NCBI GenBank assembly: GCA_003222195.1
Contig: QHVB01000040.1
Location: forward strand, 1 to 64,000
Length of the DNA: 64,000 bases
DNA from: Gemmatimonadota bacterium
Lineage (GTDB): Bacteria; Gemmatimonadota; Gemmatimonadetes; Gemmatimonadales; GWC2-71-9
Direction of reading: 5' to 3'
The notes beneath the pieces were generated by a model that saw only the letters and a list, made by a program, of their open reading frames with translations, was not told where the DNA came from and did no database searches. Shown one piece after another: positions 42,856 to 51,000 of the stretch; the first letter of the stretch is position 1; every line of letters starts with the position of its first letter. Both the position numbers and the translations under genes were made by a program.

Positions 42856-44010
42856 CTACACCGCGCGCAGCAACACGCCTTTCAGGTAGCCGGTCTCCGG
42901 GACATTCAGCAGTTCCGGATGATCGGCGGCGGCGCCGGTGGACGCGATGAATTGCATCCGGCGGCCGGAGTCCCTAGCCGCGTCAGCCAGCATCGCGTTG
43001 AAGACGTCGCGACTCACGTGATACGAGCACGATGATGTAAACAGCACGCCGTCCGGAGCGAGGATCTTCATCGCCCGCAAGTTGACCTCCTTGTAGCCGG
43101 CGACCGCGCGTTCGAGATTGGCTCTTGTCTTGGCAAACGCCGGCGGGTCGATCACAATCGTGTCGAACTGGTCGCGGCGTCGCTCCAACTCGCGCAGCAA
43201 GTCGAACGCATTCGCCTCGCGCCACTCGATATTGGTGATTCCGTTCAGGCGGGCATTTTCGGCTCCACGTGCGAGTGCTTCCGTGCTCTGGTCCACTGCG
43301 ACCACGTCCTTGGCACGACGAGCGAGATGCAATGCGAATGAGCCGTGATAGGTGAATAGATCGAGGGCTCGGCCACCGGCTTTCGTGTGCTCGCCGACCA
43401 GGATCCGATTCTCGCGTTGATCCAGGAACGCACCGGTCTTCTGTCCTGACCACGGAGCCGCGAGGTATTTCACGCCGTCCTCCACCACCTCGACGACCTG
43501 GGGGACCTGGCCGACGGCTAACACCACTTCCGCAGGCAGTCCCTCATGGCGGCGTACCGCGGCATCATTGCGTAACAGGATTCCTTCGGGAGTAAGCGCC
43601 GCAGTGACTCCCGCGAGGACATCGGCGCGCGCGGTCTCGAGTCCGGCGGAGAGTAGCTGGGCGACGATCCACGGACCGTATTTGTCGATGATGAGCGAAG
43701 GCAGCCCGTCACCCTCCGCATGCACCACCCGCCAGGCACTGGCATCGATGCCATTGCGCCGGCCCGCTGCCGCGGCAATGCGCGCGGCCCACCACTGCGC
43801 GTCGATGTCCTCCTTCCCGCGGGTGAGCAGCCGCAGCCGGATCTCGGAGCTCGGCGAGTAGAGCGCCTGGCCGAGGAACTTGCCCTTGCGATCGGTGACC
43901 CGGACGATGCCGGGTTTCTTGTCCGGTTCCTCGGCGACGTCACTTCTGTAGATCCAGGGGTGGCCCTGCTTCCAGCGCTCGGCGCCCCGAGCGGTGACCT
44001 TGACCGTCAC
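42856..44010 (-). CDS. rlmI: Class I SAM-dependent rRNA methyltransferase, RlmI-like
   Basis: 384 residues from ATG 44010. An N-terminal PUA domain (GHPWIYRSDV) is followed by a Rossmann methyltransferase: ALDLFTYHGSFALHLA (motif I), VAVDQSTEAL, and the catalytic IDPPAFAKTR (motif IV DPP). This matches RlmI/RlmK family enzymes that form 5-methylcytosine or 7-methylguanine in 23S rRNA. It overlaps aroH by four bases. Confidence 0.92.
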   Translation of the reverse strand: MTVKVTARGAERWKQGHPWIYRSDVAEEPDKKPGIVRVTDRKGKFLGQALYSPSSEIRLRLLTRGKEDIDAQWWAARIAAAAGRRNGIDASAWRVVHAEGDGLPSLIIDKYGPWIVAQLLSAGLETARADVLAGVTAALTPEGILLRNDAAVRRHEGLPAEVVLAVGQVPQVVEVVEDGVKYLAAPWSGQKTGAFLDQRENRILVGEHTKAGGRALDLFTYHGSFALHLARRAKDVVAVDQSTEALARGAENARLNGITNIEWREANAFDLLRELERRRDQFDTIVIDPPAFAKTRANLERAVAGYKEVNLRAMKILAPDGVLFTSSCSYHVSRDVFNAMLADAARDSGRRMQFIASTGAAADHPELLNVPETGYLKGVLLRAV

Positions 44011-44375
44011 CGGTCGGGCCGCAGCTTCGCGGCGTCCCGGAGATACATATGTTTCAGCGCGCGCTGCGATTTGCTCGTGTAGAAGTGCAGCAGCACTCTG
44101 ATGCAGCGTGCGACTCCGAGGGGCGGCGGCACGTTCACTTCGGCGGCGCCAAGGAGCGGCACGTCGGTCCAGCCGAGCCGGCGGGCGGCGCGCGCGGGAT
44201 AATCCGCCGTGAGGTCGGGCGATGAGGTGAAGATCGCGCTCTCGACGTCCCCCGGCTCGAAGCCGTTGGCGTCCCGGAGCGCCGCGAGGAGCTCCTCAGT
44301 CGCGTCGAGAATCGCGTCACTGGTATTCGCGGTCGCGGTAGTCGCTCCTCGCAGGCCGCGCAGGATCTTGGACAT
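44007..44375 (-). CDS. aroH: Monofunctional chorismate mutase, AroH type
   Basis: 122 residues from ATG 44375. The AroH fold shows LRGLRGATTATANTSDAI with the conserved Arg, FTSSPDLTADYPARAAR and GAAEVNVPPPLGVARCIRVLLHF (active-site Glu and Arg). It converts chorismate to prephenate. The ATG lies on the minus strand of the CATG whose plus strand gives the start of thiE, so the two start codons overlap. Confidence 0.93.
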   Translation of the reverse strand: MSKILRGLRGATTATANTSDAILDATEELLAALRDANGFEPGDVESAIFTSSPDLTADYPARAARRLGWTDVPLLGAAEVNVPPPLGVARCIRVLLHFYTSKSQRALKHMYLRDAAKLRPDR

Positions 44376-44994
44376 GGCGCTCGTCGATCAGTTGCGCTTG
44401 ATGGTGATCACCGATCCCGTCCTGCTCAAGGGGCGGGATGCGGTGGCGGTATGTCGCGCCGCCGTAACCGGCGGCGCCACGATCGTTCAAGTCCGCTGGA
44501 AAGATGGCACGCCCGCCGAGATTCTGGAGTTGACCCGAGCACTCGTCGCCGCCTGTCCCGTGCCCGTCCTGGTGAACGACCGCGTCGATATCGCCCTTGC
44601 GGCCGGCGCCGCCGGCGCGCACCTGGGCTGGGAGGACCCGCCGCTCGAGGCGCTCCGCCCGCATCTGCCCGTCGGTTTTGTGCTCGGTATCTCCGTCGGG
44701 TCACCCGATGAGGCCGAGCACGCGCCAGCCACTGCGGACTACTGGAGTGTCGGCCCGTGTTTCGCGACTCCGACCAAGCACGATGCCGGCCCGCCGCTCG
44801 GCCCGGACGGTTTCGCTGCGCTGGCGCGCCTGGCGCCCGAAGGCACTCCGGTGATCGGGATCGGCGGCATCACGGCGGCGAACGCTCGCTCGATCATCGA
44901 CGCCGGAGCGACGGGCGTAGCGGTTATTGGTGCAGTACTGGGCGCATCGAATCCAGAGATCGCTGCACGAGGATTGCGCATTACTCTGATGTGA
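44374..44994 (+). CDS. thiE: Thiamine-phosphate synthase-like protein
   Basis: 206 residues from ATG 44374. TIM barrel with ThiE signatures: LMVITDP, GGATIVQVRWKDG, VLVNDRVDIALAAGAAGAHLG, ISVGSPDEAEHA, YWSVGPCFATPTKHDA and IGIGGITAANA. The Lys in VRWKDG and Thr/Ser near GPCFATPTK contact pyrophosphate. It joins HMP-PP and thiazole phosphate. No other thiamine genes are near. The nearest convergent gene (mltG) is 41 nt away. Confidence 0.92.
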   Translation: MALVDQLRLMVITDPVLLKGRDAVAVCRAAVTGGATIVQVRWKDGTPAEILELTRALVAACPVPVLVNDRVDIALAAGAAGAHLGWEDPPLEALRPHLPVGFVLGISVGSPDEAEHAPATADYWSVGPCFATPTKHDAGPPLGPDGFAALARLAPEGTPVIGIGGITAANARSIIDAGATGVAVIGAVLGASNPEIAARGLRITLM

Positions 44995-45035
44995 CTTTGC
45001 CGCCCCTTCGCCGCCGTTTCACCTCGCCGCCGTCT

Positions 45036-46013
45036 CTATCGCCGCTGCCTCACCCGCCGAATCGCCGCCAGGTGATCCGCATACGACGCCGAGAAGATGT
45101 GCTTGCCGTCCGGCTGCGCAACGAAATAGAGATATCCGATCGGCGCCGGGTAGAGCGCCGCGATCAGGCTGGAGTCGCTCGGCTGCGCGATCGGGCCGGG
45201 CGGCAACCCCGGATTCAGATAGGTGTTGTAGGGCGAGCGAATCTGGAGCTGTCGTTCCCAAACACGATGCAGGCGTCGGCCGTACGCGTAGATGATCGTC
45301 GGATCCGCCTGCAGCGCCATGCCCCGCTTCAGCCGGTTGTGGTAGACCGCCGAGACATAGGGCCGATCGGGCCGATAGCGGACTTCGGCCTCGATGATCG
45401 AGGCCAGCGTCACGATTTGATGCCGCGTCATATGCAGCTCGCCAAGGCGCGCGTCCCATTCGGGCTGCCAGCGTGCGATGAACTCGTGCGTCATGAGCTT
45501 CACCAGGTCGCGCGCGCGCATCCGCATCGGCACGACGTACGTCGTCGGATACATGTATCCGTCGACACCGGCCGGACTCGGCTTGATCCCCAGCTCGTGC
45601 TCGAGCGCCGTGTCCCGCATCGCCGCCACCAACGAATCACGCGGCACGCCCAGCCAGGACCGTGCCCGCTCGGCGACCTCGAATCCCATCATGCCTTCCG
45701 TGACGGTGAAACGCACTTCGGTCCCGCGGCCCGTCTTCAGGGTGCTGACGATGCTGCTCCAGCTGTCGTCCGGGTCGAAGGTGTAGATGCCGCTCTTCAG
45801 GTTGGAGGGCAGTCCTCGCACTCGTCCATAGAGGCTGAACCAGTCGCGGCTCCTGATGAGTCCATGCGCCTCGAGCGAGTCGAGCGCCTGGTAGTAGGTC
45901 GAGCCGCGCGGGATGATGACCATGACTTTCTCGGCAACCGACTGATACTTCGCCGGCTCAGCAGAGCTGCAGGCCATCGCGAGGGCCACCAGCAAGAACA
46001 CGCGCCTACTCAA
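45036..46013 (-). CDS. mltG: Endolytic transglycosylase MltG, lipoprotein variant
   Basis: 325 residues from TTG 46013, overlapping the ruvX stop. Residues ~100-320 contain the YceG domain: PAGVDGYMYPTTY, ASIIEAEV with the catalytic Glu, ALQADPTIIYA and SPYNTYLNPGLPPGPIA. The N-terminus resembles a lipobox (MACS, Cys about 15) instead of the transmembrane helix of E. coli MltG. It cuts nascent glycan strands to end peptidoglycan synthesis. Confidence 0.93.
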   Translation of the reverse strand: MSRRVFLLVALAMACSSAEPAKYQSVAEKVMVIIPRGSTYYQALDSLEAHGLIRSRDWFSLYGRVRGLPSNLKSGIYTFDPDDSWSSIVSTLKTGRGTEVRFTVTEGMMGFEVAERARSWLGVPRDSLVAAMRDTALEHELGIKPSPAGVDGYMYPTTYVVPMRMRARDLVKLMTHEFIARWQPEWDARLGELHMTRHQIVTLASIIEAEVRYRPDRPYVSAVYHNRLKRGMALQADPTIIYAYGRRLHRVWERQLQIRSPYNTYLNPGLPPGPIAQPSDSSLIAALYPAPIGYLYFVAQPDGKHIFSASYADHLAAIRRVRQRR

Positions 46014-46449
46014 TGGCGGATCCTCGCTTGGCGTCGAGATAATGCTGGAGCAGCAATGCCGCGGCCATCGCGTCGACGTCTTCTTTCCGCCCCCGCGTCT
46101 TGCCGCCCATTTCGCGCACCGTCGCCAGCACGCGCGCCGTCGTCATCCGCTCGTCCCACATGGTCACCTCCAGCTCACCAGCGCGCCTCTTGATATCATC
46201 GGCGAGGGCGCGAGCGGCGTGAGCCGCGTCACCTTCGGTGCCCGCCGCATCCAAAGGCAGCCCGACGATGATACCTACGACGTCGTGCTTGGTGATCAGC
46301 TCGAGCAGCTGCTGCATGGGGAACCGCTTGCCGGCGCGCCGGGTCAGCGTGGTGAGCGGCTGGGCGAGCGTCTGCGTCTCGTCAGAAAGGGCGAGACCTA
46401 TGCGGCGCTCGCCCCAGTCCACAGCCAGAATTCGCCCCGATTCCTTCAC
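46006..46449 (-). CDS. ruvX: Pre-16S rRNA nuclease / Holliday-junction resolvase-like RuvX
   Basis: 147 residues from GTG 46449, whose first bases overlap the rho stop. The RNase H-like fold has [15 protein letters not shown] with the first catalytic Asp, [14 protein letters not shown], and the C-terminal [15 protein letters not shown] with the third acidic residue. Size and motifs match YqgF/RuvX, which matures the 5' end of 16S rRNA. Confidence 0.93.
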   Translation of the reverse strand: MKESGRILAVDWGERRIGLALSDETQTLAQPLTTLTRRAGKRFPMQQLLELITKHDVVGIIVGLPLDAAGTEGDAAHAARALADDIKRRAGELEVTMWDERMTTARVLATVREMGGKTRGRKEDVDAMAAALLLQHYLDAKRGSAIE

Positions 46450-47705
46450 CCTTGCGACATCGTCTGGAAGAACTCGTTGTTGGTTTTGGTGCGCTTGAGC
46501 CGCTCGAGCAGGAACTCGATCGCTTCCACGGGCGGCATATCGGAGAGGAAGTTGCGAAGCAGGTAGACCTTATTGAGCTCTTCCTTGGATAGGAGCAGCT
46601 CTTCCTTGCGGGTGCTGGTACGCTGCGTGTCGATCGCCGGGAACGTGCGCCGCTCGGCAATGCGCCGGTCGAGGATCACTTCGGAATTGCCGGTGCCTTT
46701 GAACTCCTCGAAGATCACTTCGTCCATGCGCGAGCCGGTGTCGATCAGCGCCGTCGCCAGGATGGTGAGCGAGCCACCGCCCTCGATGTTGCGCGCCGCG
46801 CCGAAGAAGCGCTTCGGCTTTTGCAGCGCGTTCGCGTCCACACCACCGGAGAGAATCTTGCCCGAGTGCGGCACCACCACGTTGTGCGCCCGCCCGAGGC
46901 GCGTGATCGAATCGAGCAGAATCACCACGTCCTTGCCGTGCTCGACGAGGCGTTTCGCCTTTTCGATCACCATGTCGGCGACCTGCACGTGCCGATCCGC
47001 CGGCTCGTCGAACGTGGAGGAGACGACTTCGACGTTCGGTCCTTTCACGTTCTCTTCCATGTCCGTCACCTCTTCGGGCCGCTCGTCGATCAGCAGCACG
47101 ATGAGGTAGATCTCGGGATGATTCTCAATGATGGAGTTGGCGAGTTTCTGCATCAGGATGGTCTTCCCGGCCTTGGGCGGCGAGACGATCAGGCCACGCT
47201 GACCTTTTCCGATGGGCGACAGGATGTCCATCACTCGCATGGACAGATCGCCGTCTTTGCGCTCGAGCCGGATTTTCTCCTCGGGATAGCGCGGCCGCAG
47301 GTTGTCGAACGCGACCCGATGCTTCGCCTTCTCCGGCTCTTCGCCGTTGACGACTTCGACTTTCAGCAGCGCGAGATAGCGCTCGCCTTCCTTCGGCGGC
47401 CGGACCTGACCCGTGATCGTGTCGCCGGTGCGCAGATCGAAGCGCTTGATCTGGCTGGGCGAGACGTAGATGTCGTCGGGACCGTAGAGGTAGTTCCAGT
47501 CGGCGCTGCGCAGGAACCCGTATCCTTCCGGTAGAATCTCGAGCACGCCCTCGCCGCGTAAGACCGTGTCGGAATCGAGGAGCGATTGCTCGATGCGGAA
47601 GATGAGATCCTGCTTGCGGAGCCCAGAGTAGTTGGTGATGTTCAGGCTCTCGGCCATCGCGTGTAGTTCCGCGACGGACTTTCTCTTCAATTCGGCGATA
47701 TCCAC
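46446..47705 (-). CDS. rho: Transcription termination factor Rho
   Basis: 419 residues from GTG 47705. It has an N-terminal Rho_N helix-turn-helix (1-45), an OB-fold RNA-binding domain (50-125, [23 protein letters not shown]), and the ATPase with Walker A SPPKAGKT (175-182), [13 protein letters not shown] and [15 protein letters not shown]; the R-loop GTGNSEVIL and C-terminal RRTFPAIDT follow. Length is standard. It starts an operon with ruvX and mltG. Confidence 0.97.
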   Translation of the reverse strand: MDIAELKRKSVAELHAMAESLNITNYSGLRKQDLIFRIEQSLLDSDTVLRGEGVLEILPEGYGFLRSADWNYLYGPDDIYVSPSQIKRFDLRTGDTITGQVRPPKEGERYLALLKVEVVNGEEPEKAKHRVAFDNLRPRYPEEKIRLERKDGDLSMRVMDILSPIGKGQRGLIVSPPKAGKTILMQKLANSIIENHPEIYLIVLLIDERPEEVTDMEENVKGPNVEVVSSTFDEPADRHVQVADMVIEKAKRLVEHGKDVVILLDSITRLGRAHNVVVPHSGKILSGGVDANALQKPKRFFGAARNIEGGGSLTILATALIDTGSRMDEVIFEEFKGTGNSEVILDRRIAERRTFPAIDTQRTSTRKEELLLSKEELNKVYLLRNFLSDMPPVEAIEFLLERLKRTKTNNEFFQTMSQG

Positions 47706-47810
47706 TTGTGCTTCAACTCCGTTTGCTTGTGCGGCGGGGGAAACCCCGGGATGGGAGATTGGTCCTGGTTGAAAATGGAAACTTGGGAATCCGGCGGTAT
47801 GCGAACGCTC

Positions 47811-47816
47811 TATAAT
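47811..47816 (+). promoter_or_regulatory. Consensus -10 (TATAAT) before the site-2 protease gene
   Basis: A perfect TATAAT ending 11 nt before the GTG at 47828, in otherwise GC-rich DNA. No good -35 lies at 16-18 nt upstream (nearest is TTGGGA at 47783, spacer 22). The implied transcript would have a leader of about 4-5 nt. Confidence 0.5.
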
Positions 47817-47827
47817 AGTGTGCGGCC

Positions 47828-48916
47828 GTGACCATCACAAGGTTTCTCTTGGCGTGGCGAACCACCCCCCTCCACGATCGCGAAGTCCTTGACGCGCTTG
47901 TAGATCCGGCGCACGCCGGGCCCCCTCTCTCCGCGCCGCTGGCGGAGGCCCTCCGGCAGTGGCCGGGGACCTACTACTGGTCGGACGAGGCTGACGGACG
48001 ACATCTCGTGCTCACGCGGCCCCACCCGGTGCGGCGCGAAGCATGGGGCGTCCACGCGCTCCTCTTCGCTGCGGTCCTGGCCACCACCACGCTCACCGGT
48101 GCGATGGTCGCGGGCACGATCTCGGTGCATCCCGGGGACTGGCGCGGCGCGGCATTCTTGCGAGGGCTGTCTCACGGGCTCCTGTTTTCACTGCCCCTGC
48201 TCGCGATCCTCTTTACGCACGAGATGGGGCACTACCTCACGGCCCGGCGTTACCAGGTCGACGTGTCGCCGCCGTTTTTCCTACCGGGCTTTCCGCCTCC
48301 TTTCGGCATTGGAACGTTCGGCGCGTTCATCAGGCTACGGACGATCGTGAACGACCGCCGACAGCTGCTGGACATCGGCGCCGCCGGCCCAATCGCGGGC
48401 TTTCTCGTCGCCGTCCCGATTCTGTGGATCGGGCTTCTGCACAGTCACCCCACCGCACCAGAGGGTTTTCATGGGATGGTGGTGCGCCTGGGTGACGACC
48501 TGCTCTTCCCCGGCGACTCGCTGGTGACGCTGCTGCTGCGGCGGTTGGTGGCGGGAGCCTCCGGCGATATCGCGCTGCACCCGACAGCGTTCGCGGGATG
48601 GTTTGGGATGTTCGTGACCATGCTCAATCTTCTCCCCATGGCCCAGCTCGACGGTGGTCACATCGTCTACGCCACGACCCCGCGCTGGCATCAGCCGGTC
48701 GCCAGCGCCTTCTGGCTGATCGTCATGCTCCTGGGATGGTTCTGGATCGGCTGGCTCGTGTGGGGGTTCATCGTGCTGGTGCTCTCACGCGGTCAACTGC
48801 GACATCCTCCGGTGCTTGATGCCTACCGCCCACTGCCGGCGTCCGGGCGCTGGCTCGCGTGGCTGAGTCTGTTGCTGTTTATCCTGACGTTTGCGCCGGC
48901 GCCGTTCCGATCTTAG
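47828..48916 (+). CDS. Site-2 protease (M50) family membrane metalloprotease
   Basis: 362 residues from GTG 47828. After a ~75-residue cytoplasmic N-terminus come six to seven membrane segments. The zinc site HEMGH is at about 131-135 in helix 2, with the LDGGH third ligand region near residue 274. A conserved [18 protein letters not shown] stretch is also typical of this M50 group. Such proteases cleave membrane-bound anti-sigma factors or SREBP-like substrates; none is evident here. Confidence 0.92.
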   Translation: MTITRFLLAWRTTPLHDREVLDALVDPAHAGPPLSAPLAEALRQWPGTYYWSDEADGRHLVLTRPHPVRREAWGVHALLFAAVLATTTLTGAMVAGTISVHPGDWRGAAFLRGLSHGLLFSLPLLAILFTHEMGHYLTARRYQVDVSPPFFLPGFPPPFGIGTFGAFIRLRTIVNDRRQLLDIGAAGPIAGFLVAVPILWIGLLHSHPTAPEGFHGMVVRLGDDLLFPGDSLVTLLLRRLVAGASGDIALHPTAFAGWFGMFVTMLNLLPMAQLDGGHIVYATTPRWHQPVASAFWLIVMLLGWFWIGWLVWGFIVLVLSRGQLRHPPVLDAYRPLPASGRWLAWLSLLLFILTFAPAPFRS

Positions 48917-48951
48917 AACCGCTTTTGAGTATTGCGTAACTCCTAGCCATT

Positions 48952-48957
48952 TATAAT
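48952..48957 (+). promoter_or_regulatory. -10 element (TATAAT) before the mini-HisKA unit
   Basis: A perfect TATAAT 27 nt before ATG 48985. A TTGCGT at 48932-48937 lies 14 nt upstream, a short spacer. It would drive the 48985 and 49269 genes as a separate unit from the upstream protease. Confidence 0.45.
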
Positions 48958-48984
48958 GTTGTTTCAAACCAGCCCTGGAACGGC

Positions 48985-49269
48985 ATGCCTGCCCAACCTG
49001 CCCGATACACCCCAGCTGCTGCGACCGATACGGTCGTCCACGACCTGCCTCCCATTCGCTTCGACGGACAACCCATAGACATCCGACTCTCCCTGCGCCG
49101 CACCGAAGACGGTTTCTGGCGCGGCCGCATACTGTTTGGTGCGGAAGGGACGGAAGCGGAGCGGTCCAGCGCGGAGATCTTCTGCGCCGGCACGGAGCAG
49201 GATCTGTGGCAATCGGTACGTGACCTGCGGGATCATCACCTGCGCGACCTGTACCGCTCGCTGCTGTAA
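48985..49269 (+). CDS. Small hypothetical protein (94 residues)
   Basis: 94 residues from ATG 48985. Soluble, mixed alpha/beta: LPPIRFDGQPIDIRLSLRRTEDGFWRGRILF, then EIFCAGTEQDLWQSVRDLRDHHLRDLYRSLL. No signal or membrane segment, and no family recognised. Its TAA stop shares a base with the ATG of the HisKA-type gene, so the pair is co-translated and probably co-functional. Confidence 0.75.
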   Translation: MPAQPARYTPAAATDTVVHDLPPIRFDGQPIDIRLSLRRTEDGFWRGRILFGAEGTEAERSSAEIFCAGTEQDLWQSVRDLRDHHLRDLYRSLL

Positions 49270-49454
49270 TGGCTGATCAGAAGTCGCTGGCGAAGCTGCG
49301 GCACGACTTATCCAACCCTCTATCGGCGATCCTCGCCGAGACTCAGCTGTTGCTCCTCGCGCCGGAGAAGTACGACGAAGAGACGCTGGCCGGGCTCAAG
49401 CAGATCGAGGACCTGGCGCGCAAGATGCGGCAGATGCTGCAAAGCATAGAGTGA
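49269..49454 (+). CDS. Stand-alone histidine-kinase dimerisation/phosphoacceptor (HisKA) domain
   Basis: 61 residues from ATG 49269. Almost the whole protein is a HisKA hairpin: the H-box LRHDLSNPLSAILAE with phosphoacceptor His12, a TQLLLLAPEKYDEET turn, and a second helix LAGLKQIEDLARKMRQMLQSI. There is no CA/ATPase domain, no sensor and no membrane helix. It could be a phosphorelay or dominant-negative dimerisation partner. H-box conservation suggests selection for phosphotransfer, but function is inferred. Confidence 0.85.
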   Translation: MADQKSLAKLRHDLSNPLSAILAETQLLLLAPEKYDEETLAGLKQIEDLARKMRQMLQSIE

Positions 49455-49597
49455 GCCGGCGGCATCGCCCTCGGTTTGCCCCCGCTACCGCATGGTGGCC
49501 TCCCATCACCGTGCGCCGCTGGGCACTCCGCGCCTTCCTTATTAATCCCGCCGCGGTTGGACACGCTGCCGTTCGTGATCCTCGTCATAGCTGTTTC

Positions 49598-49646
49598 GGT
49601 CGCGCGGGGGTAAATCACACCACGCGACCCCCGCTCTTGCGGGGGT
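49598..49646 (+). promoter_or_regulatory. Attenuator-like leader with competing hairpins
   Basis: GGTCGCG (49598-49604) can pair with CGCGACC (49623-49629). ACCCCCGC (49627-49634) can pair either upstream with GCGGGGGT (49604-49611) or downstream with the identical GCGGGGGT (49639-49646). Region 49627-49634 is thus shared, giving mutually exclusive structures as in attenuators and riboswitch expression platforms. It lies 50 nt before the TTG at 49696. Confidence 0.55.
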
Positions 49647-49650
49647 TTGT
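49627..49650 (+). terminator. Intrinsic terminator-like hairpin
   Basis: An 8-bp GC-rich stem ACCCCCGC/GCGGGGGT with a TCTT loop, followed by a short T-containing tail (TTTGT). It can end transcription of the HisKA unit or act as the terminator state of the leader described at 49598. The tail is weak for a classical terminator. Confidence 0.6.
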
Positions 49651-49695
49651 GCCCCGGGCATCTTAAGACCCCTTCTCAGGTGGGAGTCCCCGAAT

Positions 49696-51000
49696 TTGGC
49701 TGGTCGCTGGGCCCTGCTCTTAGCTCTGAGCGGTTGGATCGTGGCTTGCGCAGGCAGGCCAGGACCTGGTCGTGTTACCCCCGCGGTGATCCCTACACTC
49801 CAAGCTGAAGCCGCACGACAACCTACAAACGCGCAGCTCCGCTTCCGGCTCGCTGCCGCACTAATGGTTGCCGGACAGTGTGATTCCGCTGTCGTGGTGG
49901 CGAGCGCCGGCCAGAGGCTGGAGCCGAGCGATGCGCTCGGCCCCATGGTGATCGGCGGCTGCCAGGAAAAAGACGGCCGCTACGATCTCGCGTTTGCTAC
50001 ATACACGGATTTCGCCAACAAGTATCCACGGGCGCGACGCGTCGCTGCCGTGCGAGCGCTCGCCCAGCTCGCGCTCCGGACCCAAGCAACCCAGACGGCC
50101 AAGCTGGCGCTGGCGCGCGAATCCACGCTCACGGCTTCGGCTCCGCAGCCCTCGACCGTCGCCGTGCTGCCGGTGACCATTGCGGGCGACTCGACCCTGC
50201 AGCCGCTGTCGCGCGGGCTCGCCGAGCTGATGACGTCCGATCTGGCGATGGTCCGCAACCTCCGTCTCCTGGAGCGCGTTCAGATCGGCGCGTTGCTCGA
50301 CGAAATGAAGCTCGGGCAGAGTGGGAGGGCCGACCCCAGCACCGCGGCGCGCGTCGGCCGCTTACTGCGGGCCGAGCGGCTGGTGCAGGGCGTCGCGGCG
50401 ATTACGCAGAACGGTCCGGTCCGCCTGTCGGCAACGGTGGTGCGCGGGGACGGCAACGTTCGCTCCGGCGCGCAGGCGAACGGGACGTTCAAGCAACTCC
50501 TCGATCTCGAAAAGCAGCTCGTCTTCGGGTTGGCGACGGAGCTGGGGATTCAGCTCACGGAAGCCGAACGGCAACGCATCCTGCGGCAGGGGCCGAAGAA
50601 CCTGGCCGCGTTCCTCGCGTACAGCCGCGGACTCGAAGCGCTCGATGGCGGCGACTATCGCGCCGCGGCCGGCGCCTTCCGTGCCGCCTCGCGCACCGAT
50701 CCCACGTTTCAGGCCGCCGCCCAGCAACGACAGGCGGCGGAGGCCGCGCCGGCCGTGGCGGCGAGGTCTGGTGACGTGGTCGCGGTCGCGCGAGCCGTCG
50801 ATCAGATCGTGCCGCCGCTGGAGCCGGCAGCGGAAGGCGCGCTGAAGCAGGTGACAGTAGACGTGTCCGCGACCGTCGGTGATGTTGCCGGGCCGAACAG
50901 CATCGGCAGCACGGTGTCGAATCCCACGCCCGAGAGCCAGGGCATCTGGAGCGTCATCCAGGCGACAGGCATCATCCGGATTATCTTCCGTCTGCCATGA
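49696..51000 (+). CDS. CsgG/FlgO-like lipoprotein with TPR-like ends
   Basis: 434 residues from TTG 49696, which follows a GGTGGGAG-type SD and gives a lipobox (VACA, Cys 18). Residues ~25-110 are helical repeat-like (TPR). Residues ~150-310 contain a CsgG/FlgO-type fold: TVAVLPVTIAGDSTLQPLSRGLAELMTSDLAMVRNLRLLERVQIG and RAERLVQGVAAI. A third helical repeat (residues ~315-350) follows. CsgG-type proteins build outer-membrane secretion pores or sense envelope state. It is co-translated with the outer-membrane protein (ATGA overlap at 50997). Confidence 0.85.
   Translation: MAGRWALLLALSGWIVACAGRPGPGRVTPAVIPTLQAEAARQPTNAQLRFRLAAALMVAGQCDSAVVVASAGQRLEPSDALGPMVIGGCQEKDGRYDLAFATYTDFANKYPRARRVAAVRALAQLALRTQATQTAKLALARESTLTASAPQPSTVAVLPVTIAGDSTLQPLSRGLAELMTSDLAMVRNLRLLERVQIGALLDEMKLGQSGRADPSTAARVGRLLRAERLVQGVAAITQNGPVRLSATVVRGDGNVRSGAQANGTFKQLLDLEKQLVFGLATELGIQLTEAERQRILRQGPKNLAAFLAYSRGLEALDGGDYRAAAGAFRAASRTDPTFQAAAQQRQAAEAAPAVAARSGDVVAVARAVDQIVPPLEPAAEGALKQVTVDVSATVGDVAGPNSIGSTVSNPTPESQGIWSVIQATGIIRIIFRLP

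Noticed and set aside
49451-49666. 71-codon ORF after the HisKA gene
   Set aside because: Arg/Pro-rich, no domain, and it runs through the hairpin-rich leader; coding is unlikely.
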